This document shows positions 9,547 through 20,595 of a DNA stretch of 64,000 nt, one piece after another; position 1 is the first letter of the stretch, and every line of letters begins with the position of its first letter. Source of the DNA: Pseudomonas tolaasii NCPPB 2192 (GTDB taxonomy: Bacteria > Pseudomonadota > Gammaproteobacteria > Pseudomonadales > Pseudomonadaceae). The notes below the pieces were generated by a model, which saw only the letters and a list, made by a program, of their open reading frames with translations, was not told the DNA's origin and ran no database searches. The DNA lies in the NCBI RefSeq assembly GCF_002813445.1, contig NZ_PHHD01000001.1, positions 434,001 through 498,000 of the forward strand, read 5' to 3'. Position numbers and translations under genes: made by a program.

Positions 9547-9942
9547 TTACTCCTTGGCGTCTTCAGGTGTGGACGGGTGCTGGCTGTCTTCAGCCACGGC
9601 GCGCTCGATGAGTGCCGACAGGTGCGCGCCACGCACGACGCTTTCGTCGTAGTGGAAGTGCAGCTGCGGAACACTGCGCAGTTTCATTTCACGGGCCAAC
9701 TGCATGCGCAGGAAGCCTGCTGCCGAGTTGAGCACCTTGATGCTTTGTGCGATTTCTTCGCTGCTGTCCTGGCCCATCACGGTGATGAAGATTTTGGCGT
9801 GACCCACGTCACGGCTCACTTCAACGGCGGTGATGGTGACCAGGCCTACGCGCGGGTCTTTGACTTCGCGACGGATCAGTTGGGCCAGCTCGCGCTGCAT
9901 CTGATCGCCGATACGCTGGGTACGGCTGTATTCTTTTGCCAT
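9547..9942 (-). CDS. rbfA: Ribosome-binding factor A
   Basis: Protein of 131 residues that binds the free 30S subunit and helps 16S rRNA 5'-end maturation; important in the cold. The family start RTQRIGDQMQRELAQLIRRE and the KH-like core (VTITAVEVSRDVGHAKIFITV) are visible. It follows infB after a 159-nt gap that holds a GC-rich hairpin, and precedes truB by 3 nt. Confidence 0.97.
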   Translation of the reverse strand: MAKEYSRTQRIGDQMQRELAQLIRREVKDPRVGLVTITAVEVSRDVGHAKIFITVMGQDSSEEIAQSIKVLNSAAGFLRMQLAREMKLRSVPQLHFHYDESVVRGAHLSALIERAVAEDSQHPSTPEDAKE

Positions 9943-9996
9943 GTCTTGTTACCTGTTACTGCCACACGGTGAAACCCGTGGGGTCTGAAAGCGGCA

Positions 9997-10030
9997 AACG
10001 CCCGGCCTGACAAAAGCCAGACCGGGCGTT
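9997..10030 (-). promoter_or_regulatory. Stem-loop between infB and rbfA
   Basis: AACGCCCGG pairs with CCGGGCGTT around a 16-nt loop, in the infB-rbfA spacer. No T-run follows on the - strand, so it is more likely an attenuating or mRNA-stabilising structure than a full terminator. Confidence 0.45.
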
Positions 10031-10101
10031 GCGTTTAGAGTCCGTACGCTGCGCGGGGCATCTGCATGCCCACACGCCGCGTGGCTCCGGAAGTGCGCGA
10101 G

Positions 10102-12624
10102 TTAGAGGCTGCGAGCAACCTGAACCTTCTCGAAGACTTCGATCTTGTCGCCAACCTTGACGTCGTTGTAGCTCTTGACGCCGATACCGCACTCCATGCC
10201 GGCACGTACTTCGGAAGCGTCATCCTTGAAACGGCGCAGGGATTCCAGCTCGCCTTCGAAGATAACGATGTCTTCACGCAGTACACGGATTGGACGGTTA
10301 CGGTACACGGTGCCTTCAACCACCATGCAACCGGCGATCGCGCCGAATTTCGGCGAGCGGAATACGTCACGGACTTCGGCGATACCCAGGATGTTCTCCC
10401 GGACGTCGCTGCCAAGCATGCCGGTGAGGGCTTTCTTGACGTCTTCGATGATGTCGTAGATGACGTTGTAGTAACGCATGTCCAGGCCTTCCTGCTCGAC
10501 GATCTTGCGAGCGCCGGCATCGGCACGCACGTTGAAGCCGAACAGTACAGCGTTGGAAGCCAGTGCCAGGTTGGCGTCGGACTCGGTAATACCACCGACA
10601 CCGCCACCGACAACGCGCACTTGCACTTCGTCGTTACCCAGCCCGTTCAGGGCGCCGTTCAACGCTTCGAGAGAACCACGTACGTCAGATTTGAGGACGA
10701 TGTTAAGCGTCTTCTTCTCTTCCTGGCCCATGTTCTCGAAGATGTTTTCCAGCTTGCCGGCGTGAGCACGGGCCAGTTTGACTTCACGGAACTTGCCTTG
10801 ACGGAACAGAGCCACTTCACGGGCTTTCTTCTCGTCGGCAACCACGCTCATCTCGTCGCCAGCGTCCGGAGTACCGTCCAGGCCGAGGATCTCGACCGGG
10901 ATAGCAGGACCTGCTTCCTTGATTGGCTTGCCGTTCTCGTCGAGCATCGCACGTACACGGCCGTAGTTCGAACCGACCAGCACCATGTCGCCCTGGCGCA
11001 GGGTACCGTCTTGAACCAGGACGGTCGCAACCGGGCCACGGCCCTTGTCGAGGCGGGATTCAACTACAACACCACGGCCAGGAGCCGATGGAGTAGCGGT
11101 CAATTCCAGAACCTCGGCTTGCAACAGAACGGCTTCGAGCAGTTCGTCAACGCCGGTACCCATCTTCGCAGAGACCGGTACGAATGGAGTGTCGCCACCC
11201 CACTCTTCGGAAGTCACGCCGTGAACCGACAATTCGCTACGGATGCGATCGAGATCGGCGCCCGGCTTGTCGATTTTGTTCACTGCAACCACCAGAGGAA
11301 CGCCAGCCGCCTGAGCGTGCTGAACAGCCTCGATGGTTTGCGGCATCACGCCGTCGTCCGCTGCAACCACCAGGATCACGATGTCGGTCGCCTTGGCACC
11401 ACGGGCACGCATTGCGGTAAACGCGGCGTGACCCGGGGTGTCGAGGAACGTCACCATGCCACGATCGGTTTCAACGTGGTATGCACCGATGTGCTGGGTG
11501 ATGCCGCCGGCTTCGCCAGCTGCAACCTTGGCACGACGGATGTAGTCGAGCAGGGAAGTTTTACCGTGGTCAACGTGGCCCATTACGGTCACAACCGGCG
11601 CACGGGATACGGCTTCACCTTCAAACTTCAGGGACTCGGCCAGGGAATCTTCCAGGGCGGTGTCGCTGACCAGGGTCACTTTGTGGCCCAGCTCTTCAGC
11701 AACCAGTTGAGCAGTTTCCTGATCCAGTACCTGGTTGATGGTGGCCGGAGTACCCAGCTTGAACATGAACTTGATGATTTCAGCAGCCTTGACCGACATC
11801 TGCTGAGCGAGGTCGCCAACAGTGATGGTCTCGCCGATCTTCACTTCACGCACGACAGGGCCGGTTGGGCTCTGGAAACCGTGGGCGTTGCGTTTTTTCA
11901 GCTTGGCCTTGCCGCGACCACCACGACGGAAGCCATCGCTTTCTTCGTCGGTAGTACGTGGGGCAACCCGTGGAGCGGGCGCTTTCTCTTTGACCGAAGC
12001 GCGATGCGGAGCGTTTTTGCGCTCGCCATCGCCACCACCGCCGCGACGATTGTTATCGTCAGCACGTGGTTTATCAGGACGGCGCGGCTCTTCACGCTTG
12101 CGCTCAGTTGCAGGAGCCGGTGCGGCGGCAACCGGAGCGGCCTCACGCACAGCTTCAACAGGCGCAACAGGCTCGGCAACGGCTTCAGCGGCAGCAGGTT
12201 GCGCAGCAGCAGGCTGGCGACGCGCTTCTTCTTCGGCGCGACGCTTGGCTTCTTCTTCAGCCTTCTGACGAGCAGCATTTTCTACTGCGCGACGCTCTTC
12301 CAGCTCGCGTTTGCGCTCGGCTTCGATTTCTTCCGGGCTGCGCTGTACGAAGACTTTCTTCTTGCGCACTTCAACGCTGATGCTTTTGCTACCCGCAACA
12401 CGAAGGGTGCTGGTGGTTTTGCGCTGCAGTGTAATCTTGCGCGGTTCTTCCACTTTCGCCTTGTGGCTGCTCTTCAAGTGAGTCAGCAAAGACTGCTTCT
12501 CACTGTCGCTCACACCTTCATCGGCGGCGGTGTGCGGCAGACCTGCCTCACGCATCTGCTGCAACAGGCGCTCTACCGGTGTTTTGACCTCATCGGCCAG
12601 TTGTTTCACCGTGACTTGCGTCAT
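10102..12624 (-). CDS. infB: Translation initiation factor IF-2
   Basis: GTPase of 840 residues that brings fMet-tRNA to the 30S subunit and promotes subunit joining. The N-terminal IF2-N domain (MTQVTVKQLADEVKTPVERL) is followed by a long charged and Ala/Pro-rich linker (about residues 90-245). A second IF2-N domain comes next (about 265-315), then the G domain with GHVDHGKTSLLDYIR (G1), DTPGHAAF (G3) and NKIDK (G4). The C-terminal domains end in VKVGDKIEVFEKVQVARSL. Length and layout are normal for Pseudomonas. It follows nusA by 27 nt. Confidence 0.98.
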   Translation of the reverse strand: MTQVTVKQLADEVKTPVERLLQQMREAGLPHTAADEGVSDSEKQSLLTHLKSSHKAKVEEPRKITLQRKTTSTLRVAGSKSISVEVRKKKVFVQRSPEEIEAERKRELEERRAVENAARQKAEEEAKRRAEEEARRQPAAAQPAAAEAVAEPVAPVEAVREAAPVAAAPAPATERKREEPRRPDKPRADDNNRRGGGGDGERKNAPHRASVKEKAPAPRVAPRTTDEESDGFRRGGRGKAKLKKRNAHGFQSPTGPVVREVKIGETITVGDLAQQMSVKAAEIIKFMFKLGTPATINQVLDQETAQLVAEELGHKVTLVSDTALEDSLAESLKFEGEAVSRAPVVTVMGHVDHGKTSLLDYIRRAKVAAGEAGGITQHIGAYHVETDRGMVTFLDTPGHAAFTAMRARGAKATDIVILVVAADDGVMPQTIEAVQHAQAAGVPLVVAVNKIDKPGADLDRIRSELSVHGVTSEEWGGDTPFVPVSAKMGTGVDELLEAVLLQAEVLELTATPSAPGRGVVVESRLDKGRGPVATVLVQDGTLRQGDMVLVGSNYGRVRAMLDENGKPIKEAGPAIPVEILGLDGTPDAGDEMSVVADEKKAREVALFRQGKFREVKLARAHAGKLENIFENMGQEEKKTLNIVLKSDVRGSLEALNGALNGLGNDEVQVRVVGGGVGGITESDANLALASNAVLFGFNVRADAGARKIVEQEGLDMRYYNVIYDIIEDVKKALTGMLGSDVRENILGIAEVRDVFRSPKFGAIAGCMVVEGTVYRNRPIRVLREDIVIFEGELESLRRFKDDASEVRAGMECGIGVKSYNDVKVGDKIEVFEKVQVARSL

Positions 12625-12651
12625 GCACTTCTCTCCTCAGGCCGCGCCTAG

Positions 12652-14133
12652 TTACTCGAACCAATGGGCTCGGGCGGCCATGATCAACTTGCCGGCACGA
12701 TCATCGTCAATGCCGTCGATGTCGAGCAGATCGTCAATAGACTGCTCGGCCAGGTCTTCGCGGGTAATTACGCCGCGCACCGCCAGTTCCATCGCCAAAT
12801 CCTTGTCCATACCCTCAAGCGAGAGCAGGTCTTCGGCCGGATGGGCGTCTGCCAGCTTTTCCTCAGTAGCGATGGCTTTAGTCAACAAACGATCCTTGGC
12901 CCGAGCGCGAAGCTCGTTGACGATGTCTTCGTCAAAGCCGTCGATGTTGAGCATTTCTTCCAACGGTACGTAGGCAATCTCTTCCAGGCTGGTGAAGCCT
13001 TCATCTACCAGCACCTGTGCCAGCTCTTCATCGACTTCCAGCTCTTCGATGAAGTTGCGCAGGATGTCACCGGTTTCAGCTTGCTGCTTAGCCTGGATGT
13101 CCGATTCGGTCATCACGTTCAGGGTCCAGCCGGTCAGTTGGCTGGCCAGACGCACGTTCTGACCACCACGACCAATGGCCTGAGCCAGATTGTCTGCGCC
13201 AACGGCGATGTCCATGGCATGGGCATCTTCGTCAACGATAATTGCCGCCACTTCAGCCGGCGACATGGCGTTGATCACGAACTGCGCCGGGTTATCGTCC
13301 CACAGCACGATGTCCACACGCTCACCGCCCAATTCGCCCGACACCGCCTGGACGCGCGAACCGCGCATACCGATGCAAGCGCCTTGCGGGTCGATGCGTT
13401 TGTCCTTGGAGCGGACCGCAATTTTCGCACGCGAACCCGGGTCGCGGGACGCAGCCATGACTTCAATCAGGCCTTCGGCGATTTCCGGCACTTCAATACG
13501 GAACAGCTCGATCAGCATTTCCGGCGCGGTGCGCGACAGGATCAGCTGCGGGCCGCGGTTCTCGGTGCGGATTTCCTTGAGCAGTGCACGCAGACGCACT
13601 CCCACACGGAAGGTTTCGCGGGAGATGATGTCTTCACGGGCCAGCAACGCTTCGGCGTTGTTGCCCAGGTCGACGATCACATTGTCGCGGGTGACTTTTT
13701 TCACGGTGCCGGAGATGATTTCACCCAGGCGTTCGCGATAGGCGTCAACGACTTGAGCGCGCTCGGCTTCGCGAACCTTCTGCACGATGACCTGCTTGGC
13801 GGTCTGTGCAGCAATACGGCCGAACTCGATCGATTCGATCTTTTCTTCGACGACATCACCGACCTTGGCGCCAGGGTGCGTTTCGGCAGCCTTGCTCGGC
13901 CAGGTTTCGATGGCCGGATCATCAAGATCGGCTTCTTCGACGACCGTCCAGCGACGGAAAGTCTCATAGGCACCGGTGTGGCGGTTGATTTCCACACGCA
14001 GATCAACTTCGTCTTCAAAACGCTTTTTGGTAGCCGTGGCCAAAGCCAGCTCCAGCGCTTCAAAAATCACGTTTGCCGGTACGCCCTTTTCATTGGATAC
14101 CGACTCAACAACCAGCAGTACTTCTTTGCTCAT
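12652..14133 (-). CDS. nusA: Transcription termination/antitermination factor NusA
   Basis: Protein of 493 residues binding RNA polymerase and nascent RNA. It has an N-terminal RNAP-binding domain (MSKEVLLVVESVSNEKG), an S1 domain (about 135-200) and two KH domains including ACIGMRGSRVQAV and AIGRGGQNVRLASQLTG. Two C-terminal helix-hairpin acidic repeats with LLSLEGMDKDLA and LLDIDGIDDDRA complete it. The start at 14133 is chosen because it gives the family N-terminus and has AGGCGAGG upstream; an in-frame start 7 codons earlier is not supported. It lies 47 nt after rimP. Confidence 0.97.
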   Translation of the reverse strand: MSKEVLLVVESVSNEKGVPANVIFEALELALATATKKRFEDEVDLRVEINRHTGAYETFRRWTVVEEADLDDPAIETWPSKAAETHPGAKVGDVVEEKIESIEFGRIAAQTAKQVIVQKVREAERAQVVDAYRERLGEIISGTVKKVTRDNVIVDLGNNAEALLAREDIISRETFRVGVRLRALLKEIRTENRGPQLILSRTAPEMLIELFRIEVPEIAEGLIEVMAASRDPGSRAKIAVRSKDKRIDPQGACIGMRGSRVQAVSGELGGERVDIVLWDDNPAQFVINAMSPAEVAAIIVDEDAHAMDIAVGADNLAQAIGRGGQNVRLASQLTGWTLNVMTESDIQAKQQAETGDILRNFIEELEVDEELAQVLVDEGFTSLEEIAYVPLEEMLNIDGFDEDIVNELRARAKDRLLTKAIATEEKLADAHPAEDLLSLEGMDKDLAMELAVRGVITREDLAEQSIDDLLDIDGIDDDRAGKLIMAARAHWFE

Positions 14134-14180
14134 CGTACGCCTCGCCTTTCGCAAGCCATTGGATCCGCGGGATCCGCGTC

Positions 14181-14639
14181 TCAGTCAAAACTGGGAATAA
14201 TGTTGGCCTTGTCGATCATATCGATCGGCAACAGGAACTCATGGTCTTCTACTTGCACCACGACATCCTGTTCTTCTACACCGCGCAGAAGGCCCTGAAA
14301 GTTGCGCCGCCCTTCAAAGGGAGAACGCAGCCTGATCTTCACTTGTTCACCGGCAAATTTTGCAAACTGATCAATAGTGAACAGTGGGCGTTCCATGCCT
14401 GGCGAGGAAACTTCGAGGGTGTATTCAACGGAGATAGGATCTTCAACATCCAGCACACCGCTGATCTGACGGCTGACAATGGCACAATCGTCCACCAGCA
14501 CGCCGCCCTCTTTATCGATATAAACGCGCAACATTGAGTGGCGACCTTGAGCCGAAAACTCAATACCCCAGCATTCATAGCCTAGGGCCACGACCACCGG
14601 GGCCAACAAGGCCTGCAACTCTTCTAGCTTGCTCGACAC
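14181..14639 (-). CDS. rimP: Ribosome maturation factor RimP (GTG start)
   Basis: Protein of 152 residues needed for 30S subunit assembly. It has the RimP blocks LLAPVVVALGYECWGIEF, VDDCAIVSRQISGVLDVEDPI and YTLEVSSPGMERPLF. The start is the GTG at 14637-14639: it follows GAGGGGG at 7 nt spacing and gives the usual length. In-frame ATGs upstream (14702, 14657) would add an extension containing the terminator sequence before the gene. First protein gene of the nusA-infB operon, just after the initiator tRNA, as in the metY-rimP-nusA-infB operon of E. coli. Confidence 0.93.
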   Translation of the reverse strand: MSSKLEELQALLAPVVVALGYECWGIEFSAQGRHSMLRVYIDKEGGVLVDDCAIVSRQISGVLDVEDPISVEYTLEVSSPGMERPLFTIDQFAKFAGEQVKIRLRSPFEGRRNFQGLLRGVEEQDVVVQVEDHEFLLPIDMIDKANIIPSFD

Positions 14640-14678
14640 CTGAACCCCCTCGTGCATGTATGTGCATGCTGTGCAAAA

Positions 14679-14702
14679 TAAAAAAATGGGCGAAACGCCC
14701 AT
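14679..14702 (-). terminator. Terminator between tRNA-fMet and rimP, second hairpin
   Basis: ATGGGCG / CGCCCAT stem with a 3-nt loop, followed on the - strand by a run of seven or more T. It lies 40 nt before the rimP start, so it may act as an attenuator of the nusA operon. Confidence 0.7.
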
Positions 14703-14747
14703 CCTTGAAACGCCGTCGAACAGCGGCGTTGAAAGTGTCCAGCTAAC

Positions 14748-14769
14748 AAAAAGCCCCTTAAAAGGGGCT
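14748..14769 (-). terminator. Terminator after tRNA-fMet
   Basis: AGCCCC / GGGGCT stem with a 6-nt loop and T5 on the - strand, 11 nt after the tRNA 3' end. Confidence 0.8.
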
Positions 14770-14779
14770 CCGCTAAAAC

Positions 14780-14856
<77 letters not shown>

Positions 14857-14920
14857 ACAAAGCTGGGGCGGAAGTATACGACCGATCCCCTAAAGGGTCA
14901 ATGTAACCTTCCACCTACAA

Positions 14921-14941
14921 GAAAGCCCGCAACAGCGGGCT
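14921..14941 (-). terminator. Hairpin after tRNA-Leu
   Basis: AGCCCGC / GCGGGCT stem with a 4-nt loop; on the - strand it is followed by TTTCTT. It lies between tRNA-Leu and tRNA-fMet. Confidence 0.65.
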
Positions 14942-14952
14942 CTCCTGATAAT

Positions 14953-15038
14953 TGGTACCGAGAAGGGGACTCGAACCCCTACACCCTATGGGCACAACCA
15001 CCTCAAGGTTGCGTGTCTACCAATTCCACCACCTCGGC
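14953..15038 (-). tRNA. tRNA-Leu (GAG)
   Basis: 86-nt cloverleaf with encoded CCA, beginning GCCGAGGTGG and ending CTTCTCGGTACCA on the - strand. The anticodon loop TTGAGGT, between the CAACC and GGTTG arms, gives anticodon GAG. A long variable arm, as expected for tRNA-Leu, is present. It is 22 nt downstream of secG, a common arrangement. Confidence 0.95.
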
Positions 15039-15060
15039 AATACAGCGTTTACAACCCTTC

Positions 15061-15444
15061 TTACTTTTGCTCTTGAGCTGGAGGTACGTCAGTCGCTGGA
15101 GTAGCCGACTTTTGCTCTTGAAGCACCGGGACATCATCAGAAGCCGGTTTTGCTTTTGGTACTTCCAACACTGCCGGGTTTGGCAAACCTACTTGAGTCA
15201 GCACATGAGCTTTCTCTTTAGCAAAGTAACCTAACCCTAAGCTGGTTATGAAGAAACCTGCGGTAAGTATAGCAGTAAACTTACTAAGAAAGGTAGAGGA
15301 ACCTTGGCTTCCGAACACAGTATTTGAAGCACCTGCACCGAAAGACGCACCAGCATCCGCACCTTTACCCTGTTGCAACAAAACCAGGGCAACTACGCCC
15401 AGGGCAGCCAACAGATGAAAAACGACTACGACTGTTTCCAGCAT
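15061..15444 (-). CDS. secG: Preprotein translocase subunit SecG
   Basis: Protein of 127 residues, part of the SecYEG channel. It has two membrane segments (about 3-22, TVVVVFHLLAALGVVALVLL, and 52-72, FTAILTAGFFITSLGLGYF). The conserved cytoplasmic loop QQGKGADAGASFGAGASNTVFG lies between them. A Pro/Gln/Lys-rich tail contains two similar copies of an EQK-ending segment. The start at 15444 gives the family N-terminus MLETVVVVFH; an upstream in-frame start would overlap tpiA. Five nt separate the tpiA stop and this start. Confidence 0.95.
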   Translation of the reverse strand: MLETVVVVFHLLAALGVVALVLLQQGKGADAGASFGAGASNTVFGSQGSSTFLSKFTAILTAGFFITSLGLGYFAKEKAHVLTQVGLPNPAVLEVPKAKPASDDVPVLQEQKSATPATDVPPAQEQK

Positions 15445-15448
15445 TTTT

Positions 15449-16204
15449 TCAGTTTCCCGCGGCGCGACAGATCGCACCGAACTCATCTGCATTCAGGGAA
15501 GCTCCACCAATGAGCCCCCCATCGATATCCGGCATGCCGAACAGTTCGACCGCATTGGCCGCCTTCACGCTGCCGCCGTATAGAAGCCGCACACCTTGCG
15601 CGACCTCAGAATTCTCTGCCGCCAACTGCGCGCGGATGGCTGCGTGCACATCCTGCGCCTGTTGCGGCGTTGCAGTCAGCCCGGTGCCAATGGCCCAGAC
15701 CGGCTCGTAAGCAATGACAGCCTTTGCAAACGCACCTACACCCAACTCCTCGATGATGCTGCCCAGCTGACGCGAGACAACTTCAAGAGTCTTGCCCGAT
15801 TCGCGCTCTGCAAGGGTCTCCCCTACGCACAACACCGGAATCAGACCACAAGCCTGTGCCGCTGCGAACTTGCGATTGAGTGTCCCATCACGCTCGCCCA
15901 TCATCTGGCGGCGCTCGGAGTGCCCGACGAGCACATAGGAACAACCCGCATCAACCAGCTGACTCGGCGAAATCTCACCGGTCAACGCACCTTGCATCGG
16001 CTCCACCGCAGAGTTCTGCGCGCCGACCTGGATCGACTTGCCTTTCAAGCCATCAACCACTTGGTTGATATGCAAGCAAGGCGGGAAAACCGCGACATCG
16101 ACACCGCTTGGCAATGCCAAGTGACGAAGGCCGTTGATCAGCTCGGCGACACTGGCGCGGGTACCGTGCATCTTCCAGTTACCAGCTACCATAGTGCGAC
16201 GCAT
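15449..16204 (-). CDS. tpiA: Triose-phosphate isomerase
   Basis: Protein of 251 residues interconverting dihydroxyacetone phosphate and glyceraldehyde 3-phosphate. Active-site blocks are seen: GNWKMHG (catalytic Lys), VGHSERR (catalytic His), AYEPVWAIGTG (catalytic Glu) and LYGGSVKAAN (phosphate binding). It is placed between glmM and secG, the usual Pseudomonas order. Confidence 0.97.
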   Translation of the reverse strand: MRRTMVAGNWKMHGTRASVAELINGLRHLALPSGVDVAVFPPCLHINQVVDGLKGKSIQVGAQNSAVEPMQGALTGEISPSQLVDAGCSYVLVGHSERRQMMGERDGTLNRKFAAAQACGLIPVLCVGETLAERESGKTLEVVSRQLGSIIEELGVGAFAKAVIAYEPVWAIGTGLTATPQQAQDVHAAIRAQLAAENSEVAQGVRLLYGGSVKAANAVELFGMPDIDGGLIGGASLNADEFGAICRAAGN

Positions 16205-16270
16205 GCTGTACCTCGTCGGTCAAAGTGGGCGCAGATGTTACCCAACCCCATCATCACTGGCAAGCCGAAT

Positions 16271-17608
16271 TCAAGCGCAAACTTCAGTTACCAGTTTTGC
16301 CAGGTCTTCGGCATGGCCACGAACCTGTACTTCGTCCTCACCTTCGACCATGACACGCACCAAGGGCTCTGTGCCGGACTTGCGCAGCAGCACCCGCCCA
16401 CGCCCCGCCATTGCCAGAGTCACGCGCTCGCAGGCGTCCTTGACAGCAGGGTGTTCAATTGGATTTTCACCGCCAGCGAAACGCACATTCAGCAAAACCT
16501 GCGGGCATTTGCGCAAAGCCTGACGCGCCTGGGCCAGGCTCTCGTCGCGGCGACGCAAAGCCAGCAGCACCTGCAGCGCAGCAATAATCGCATCACCTGT
16601 AGTGGTGTGCTGGAAGCAGACAACATGGCCTGAGTTCTCGCCACCCACCAGCCAATTGCGCTCCAGCAGCTCGGCGATCACATAGCGATCACCCACATTG
16701 GCACGCACAAAAGGAATGCCAAGTTCCGCCAGGGCCAGCTCAAGACCGAGGTTGCTCATCAGCGTACCGACAACACCGCCTTGCAGCTTGTTACGCTCAT
16801 GCAGGTCGCGAGCGATGATAAACAGCAGATCATCCCCATCGACCACTGCGCCGGTGTGATCCACCATCAGGACACGATCACCGTCGCCATCAAAGGCAAT
16901 ACCCAGGTCGGCATGCTCAGCCAAGACGGCTGCCTGCAACTGCTCCATATGGGTGGAACCGCAGTTGTCGTTGATGTTCAGGCCATTGGGCTGAGCCGAC
17001 AGCACCGTCACATCGGCGCCCAACTCCTTGAATACACTCGGAGCCACCTTGTAGGTCGCACCATGGGCACAATCGACAACAATCTTGAGCCCGGCAAAAT
17101 TGGTGCTGGTCGGCACGCTGCTTTTGCAGAATTCAATATAACGGCCGGACGCGTCGTTGATACGGGACACCTTGCCCAACTTGCTGGACTCGACCACCGT
17201 CATCGGCGCATCCAGCAGCTCTTCGATCATCAGCTCGATCTCGTCCGGCAACTTGGTGCCCTGGCCTGAGAAGAACTTGATGCCGTTGTCATCGTGCGGA
17301 TTATGCGAGGCACTGATCACGATACCGGCCTGCGCGTGAAAGGTACGCGTCAAATAAGCAATGGCAGGCGTCGGCATCGGCCCCAGCAACATCACATCAG
17401 CACCGGCAGCGGACAATCCCGCCTCCAGGGCGGATTCAAACATGTACCCCGAGATGCGGGTGTCTTTGCCCACGAGGATTCGGCACGCGCCCATGCTGCG
17501 GAATGCCATACCCGCGGCCCAGCCCAGCTTGAGCATGAAATCAGGAGTAATCGGATATTCGCCGACCCGACCACGGATACCGTCGGTGCCAAAGTATTTT
17601 TTAGTCAT
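16271..17608 (-). CDS. glmM: Phosphoglucosamine mutase
   Basis: Protein of 445 residues converting glucosamine-6-phosphate to glucosamine-1-phosphate for peptidoglycan and LPS precursors. The phosphoserine loop ISASHNPHDDNG (about residues 99-110), the Mg-binding DGDGDRV and the phosphate-binding RKSGTEPLVRVMVEG are all present, as is the start KYFGTDGIRGRVG. It lies 16 nt after folP and 66 nt before tpiA. Confidence 0.97.
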   Translation of the reverse strand: MTKKYFGTDGIRGRVGEYPITPDFMLKLGWAAGMAFRSMGACRILVGKDTRISGYMFESALEAGLSAAGADVMLLGPMPTPAIAYLTRTFHAQAGIVISASHNPHDDNGIKFFSGQGTKLPDEIELMIEELLDAPMTVVESSKLGKVSRINDASGRYIEFCKSSVPTSTNFAGLKIVVDCAHGATYKVAPSVFKELGADVTVLSAQPNGLNINDNCGSTHMEQLQAAVLAEHADLGIAFDGDGDRVLMVDHTGAVVDGDDLLFIIARDLHERNKLQGGVVGTLMSNLGLELALAELGIPFVRANVGDRYVIAELLERNWLVGGENSGHVVCFQHTTTGDAIIAALQVLLALRRRDESLAQARQALRKCPQVLLNVRFAGGENPIEHPAVKDACERVTLAMAGRGRVLLRKSGTEPLVRVMVEGEDEVQVRGHAEDLAKLVTEVCA

Positions 17609-17624
17609 AAGTGCTCCATCATTC

Positions 17625-18476
17625 TTATTCGGCGAATTCTACAGCGGCAATCATGCGAACCACATCTACAGTCTCGGCAACGTCATGCACACGCAAGATA
17701 CGCGCACCTTTGGTCATCGCAAGCGCTGCCAGCGCAAGACCGCCATATAGCCGCTCACCCACAGGGCGATTCAAGGCCAGCCCTATCATGCTCTTGCGCG
17801 AAACACCAACCAACAAGGGCCGACCAAGGGCATGCAGGGATTCCATATGTTTGAACAGGCTTAAATTGTGTTGCAGGGTCTTGGCGAAACCAAACCCGGG
17901 ATCAAGGACGATCCGATCAGGCGGTATTCCGGCCGCAGCACATTGAGCGATTCGCTCCGCGAGAAACCCGCTTACGTCACCAACAAGGTCGTCGTAATGG
18001 GGGTTGTCCTGCATATTGCCGGGCTCGCCAAGCATGTGCATCAGGCATACGGGCAAACCGGTTGCCGCAGCAGCATCGAGCGCACCGTCGCGCTGAAGGG
18101 AACGCACATCATTGATCAAGCCAGCACCGAGGCGCGCAGTTTCGCGCATCACGGCCGGCGTAGACGTGTCGACGGAAATAATGACATCCAGCTCGCGGGC
18201 AATACGCTCGACTATCGGCGCCACTCGCTCCAGCTCTTCCAAAGGAGAAACAACACGCGCGCCAGGTCGAGTGGATTCACCGCCAACATCTATGAGCGTC
18301 GCCCCCGCCAACACCATCGCTTCGGCGTGACGCATCGCGGCATCCAACTGATTGAAGCGACCGCCGTCGGAAAACGAGTCTGGGGTTACGTTGAGGATGC
18401 CCATAACGTGTGTTTGGGCCAAATCAAGAACCCGGTTGCCGCAAGGCAACCGGGTAGAGGACAACACAGAAGTCAT
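17625..18476 (-). CDS. folP: Dihydropteroate synthase
   Basis: Protein of 283 residues joining p-aminobenzoate to the pterin diphosphate in folate synthesis; the sulfonamide target. Signatures are MGILNVTPDSFSDGG, DVGGESTRPGA, RIVLDPGFGFAKT and GVSRKSMIG. It starts 8 nt after the ftsH stop, as in the ftsH-folP-glmM cluster of many gammaproteobacteria. Confidence 0.97.
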   Translation of the reverse strand: MTSVLSSTRLPCGNRVLDLAQTHVMGILNVTPDSFSDGGRFNQLDAAMRHAEAMVLAGATLIDVGGESTRPGARVVSPLEELERVAPIVERIARELDVIISVDTSTPAVMRETARLGAGLINDVRSLQRDGALDAAAATGLPVCLMHMLGEPGNMQDNPHYDDLVGDVSGFLAERIAQCAAAGIPPDRIVLDPGFGFAKTLQHNLSLFKHMESLHALGRPLLVGVSRKSMIGLALNRPVGERLYGGLALAALAMTKGARILRVHDVAETVDVVRMIAAVEFAE

Positions 18477-18484
18477 TTCAAACC

Positions 18485-20395
<1,911 letters not shown>

Positions 20396-20595
20396 ATCGT
20401 TCAATTAACTACCCTCTGAAGCAAGCTCCGCTACTGGCGCGCGCTTCGCATGATATTCACCGGCCTAACTTACTACATTACCTACAACTCTGGCAGGCGC
20501 CGTCTGTAACCCTTTGTGAAACTTTGACTACACAATATTCGTAAAGCTTCGTGACGAAAGCGACATAAAAAAACCTATCGCCTTCCTTAAAACCC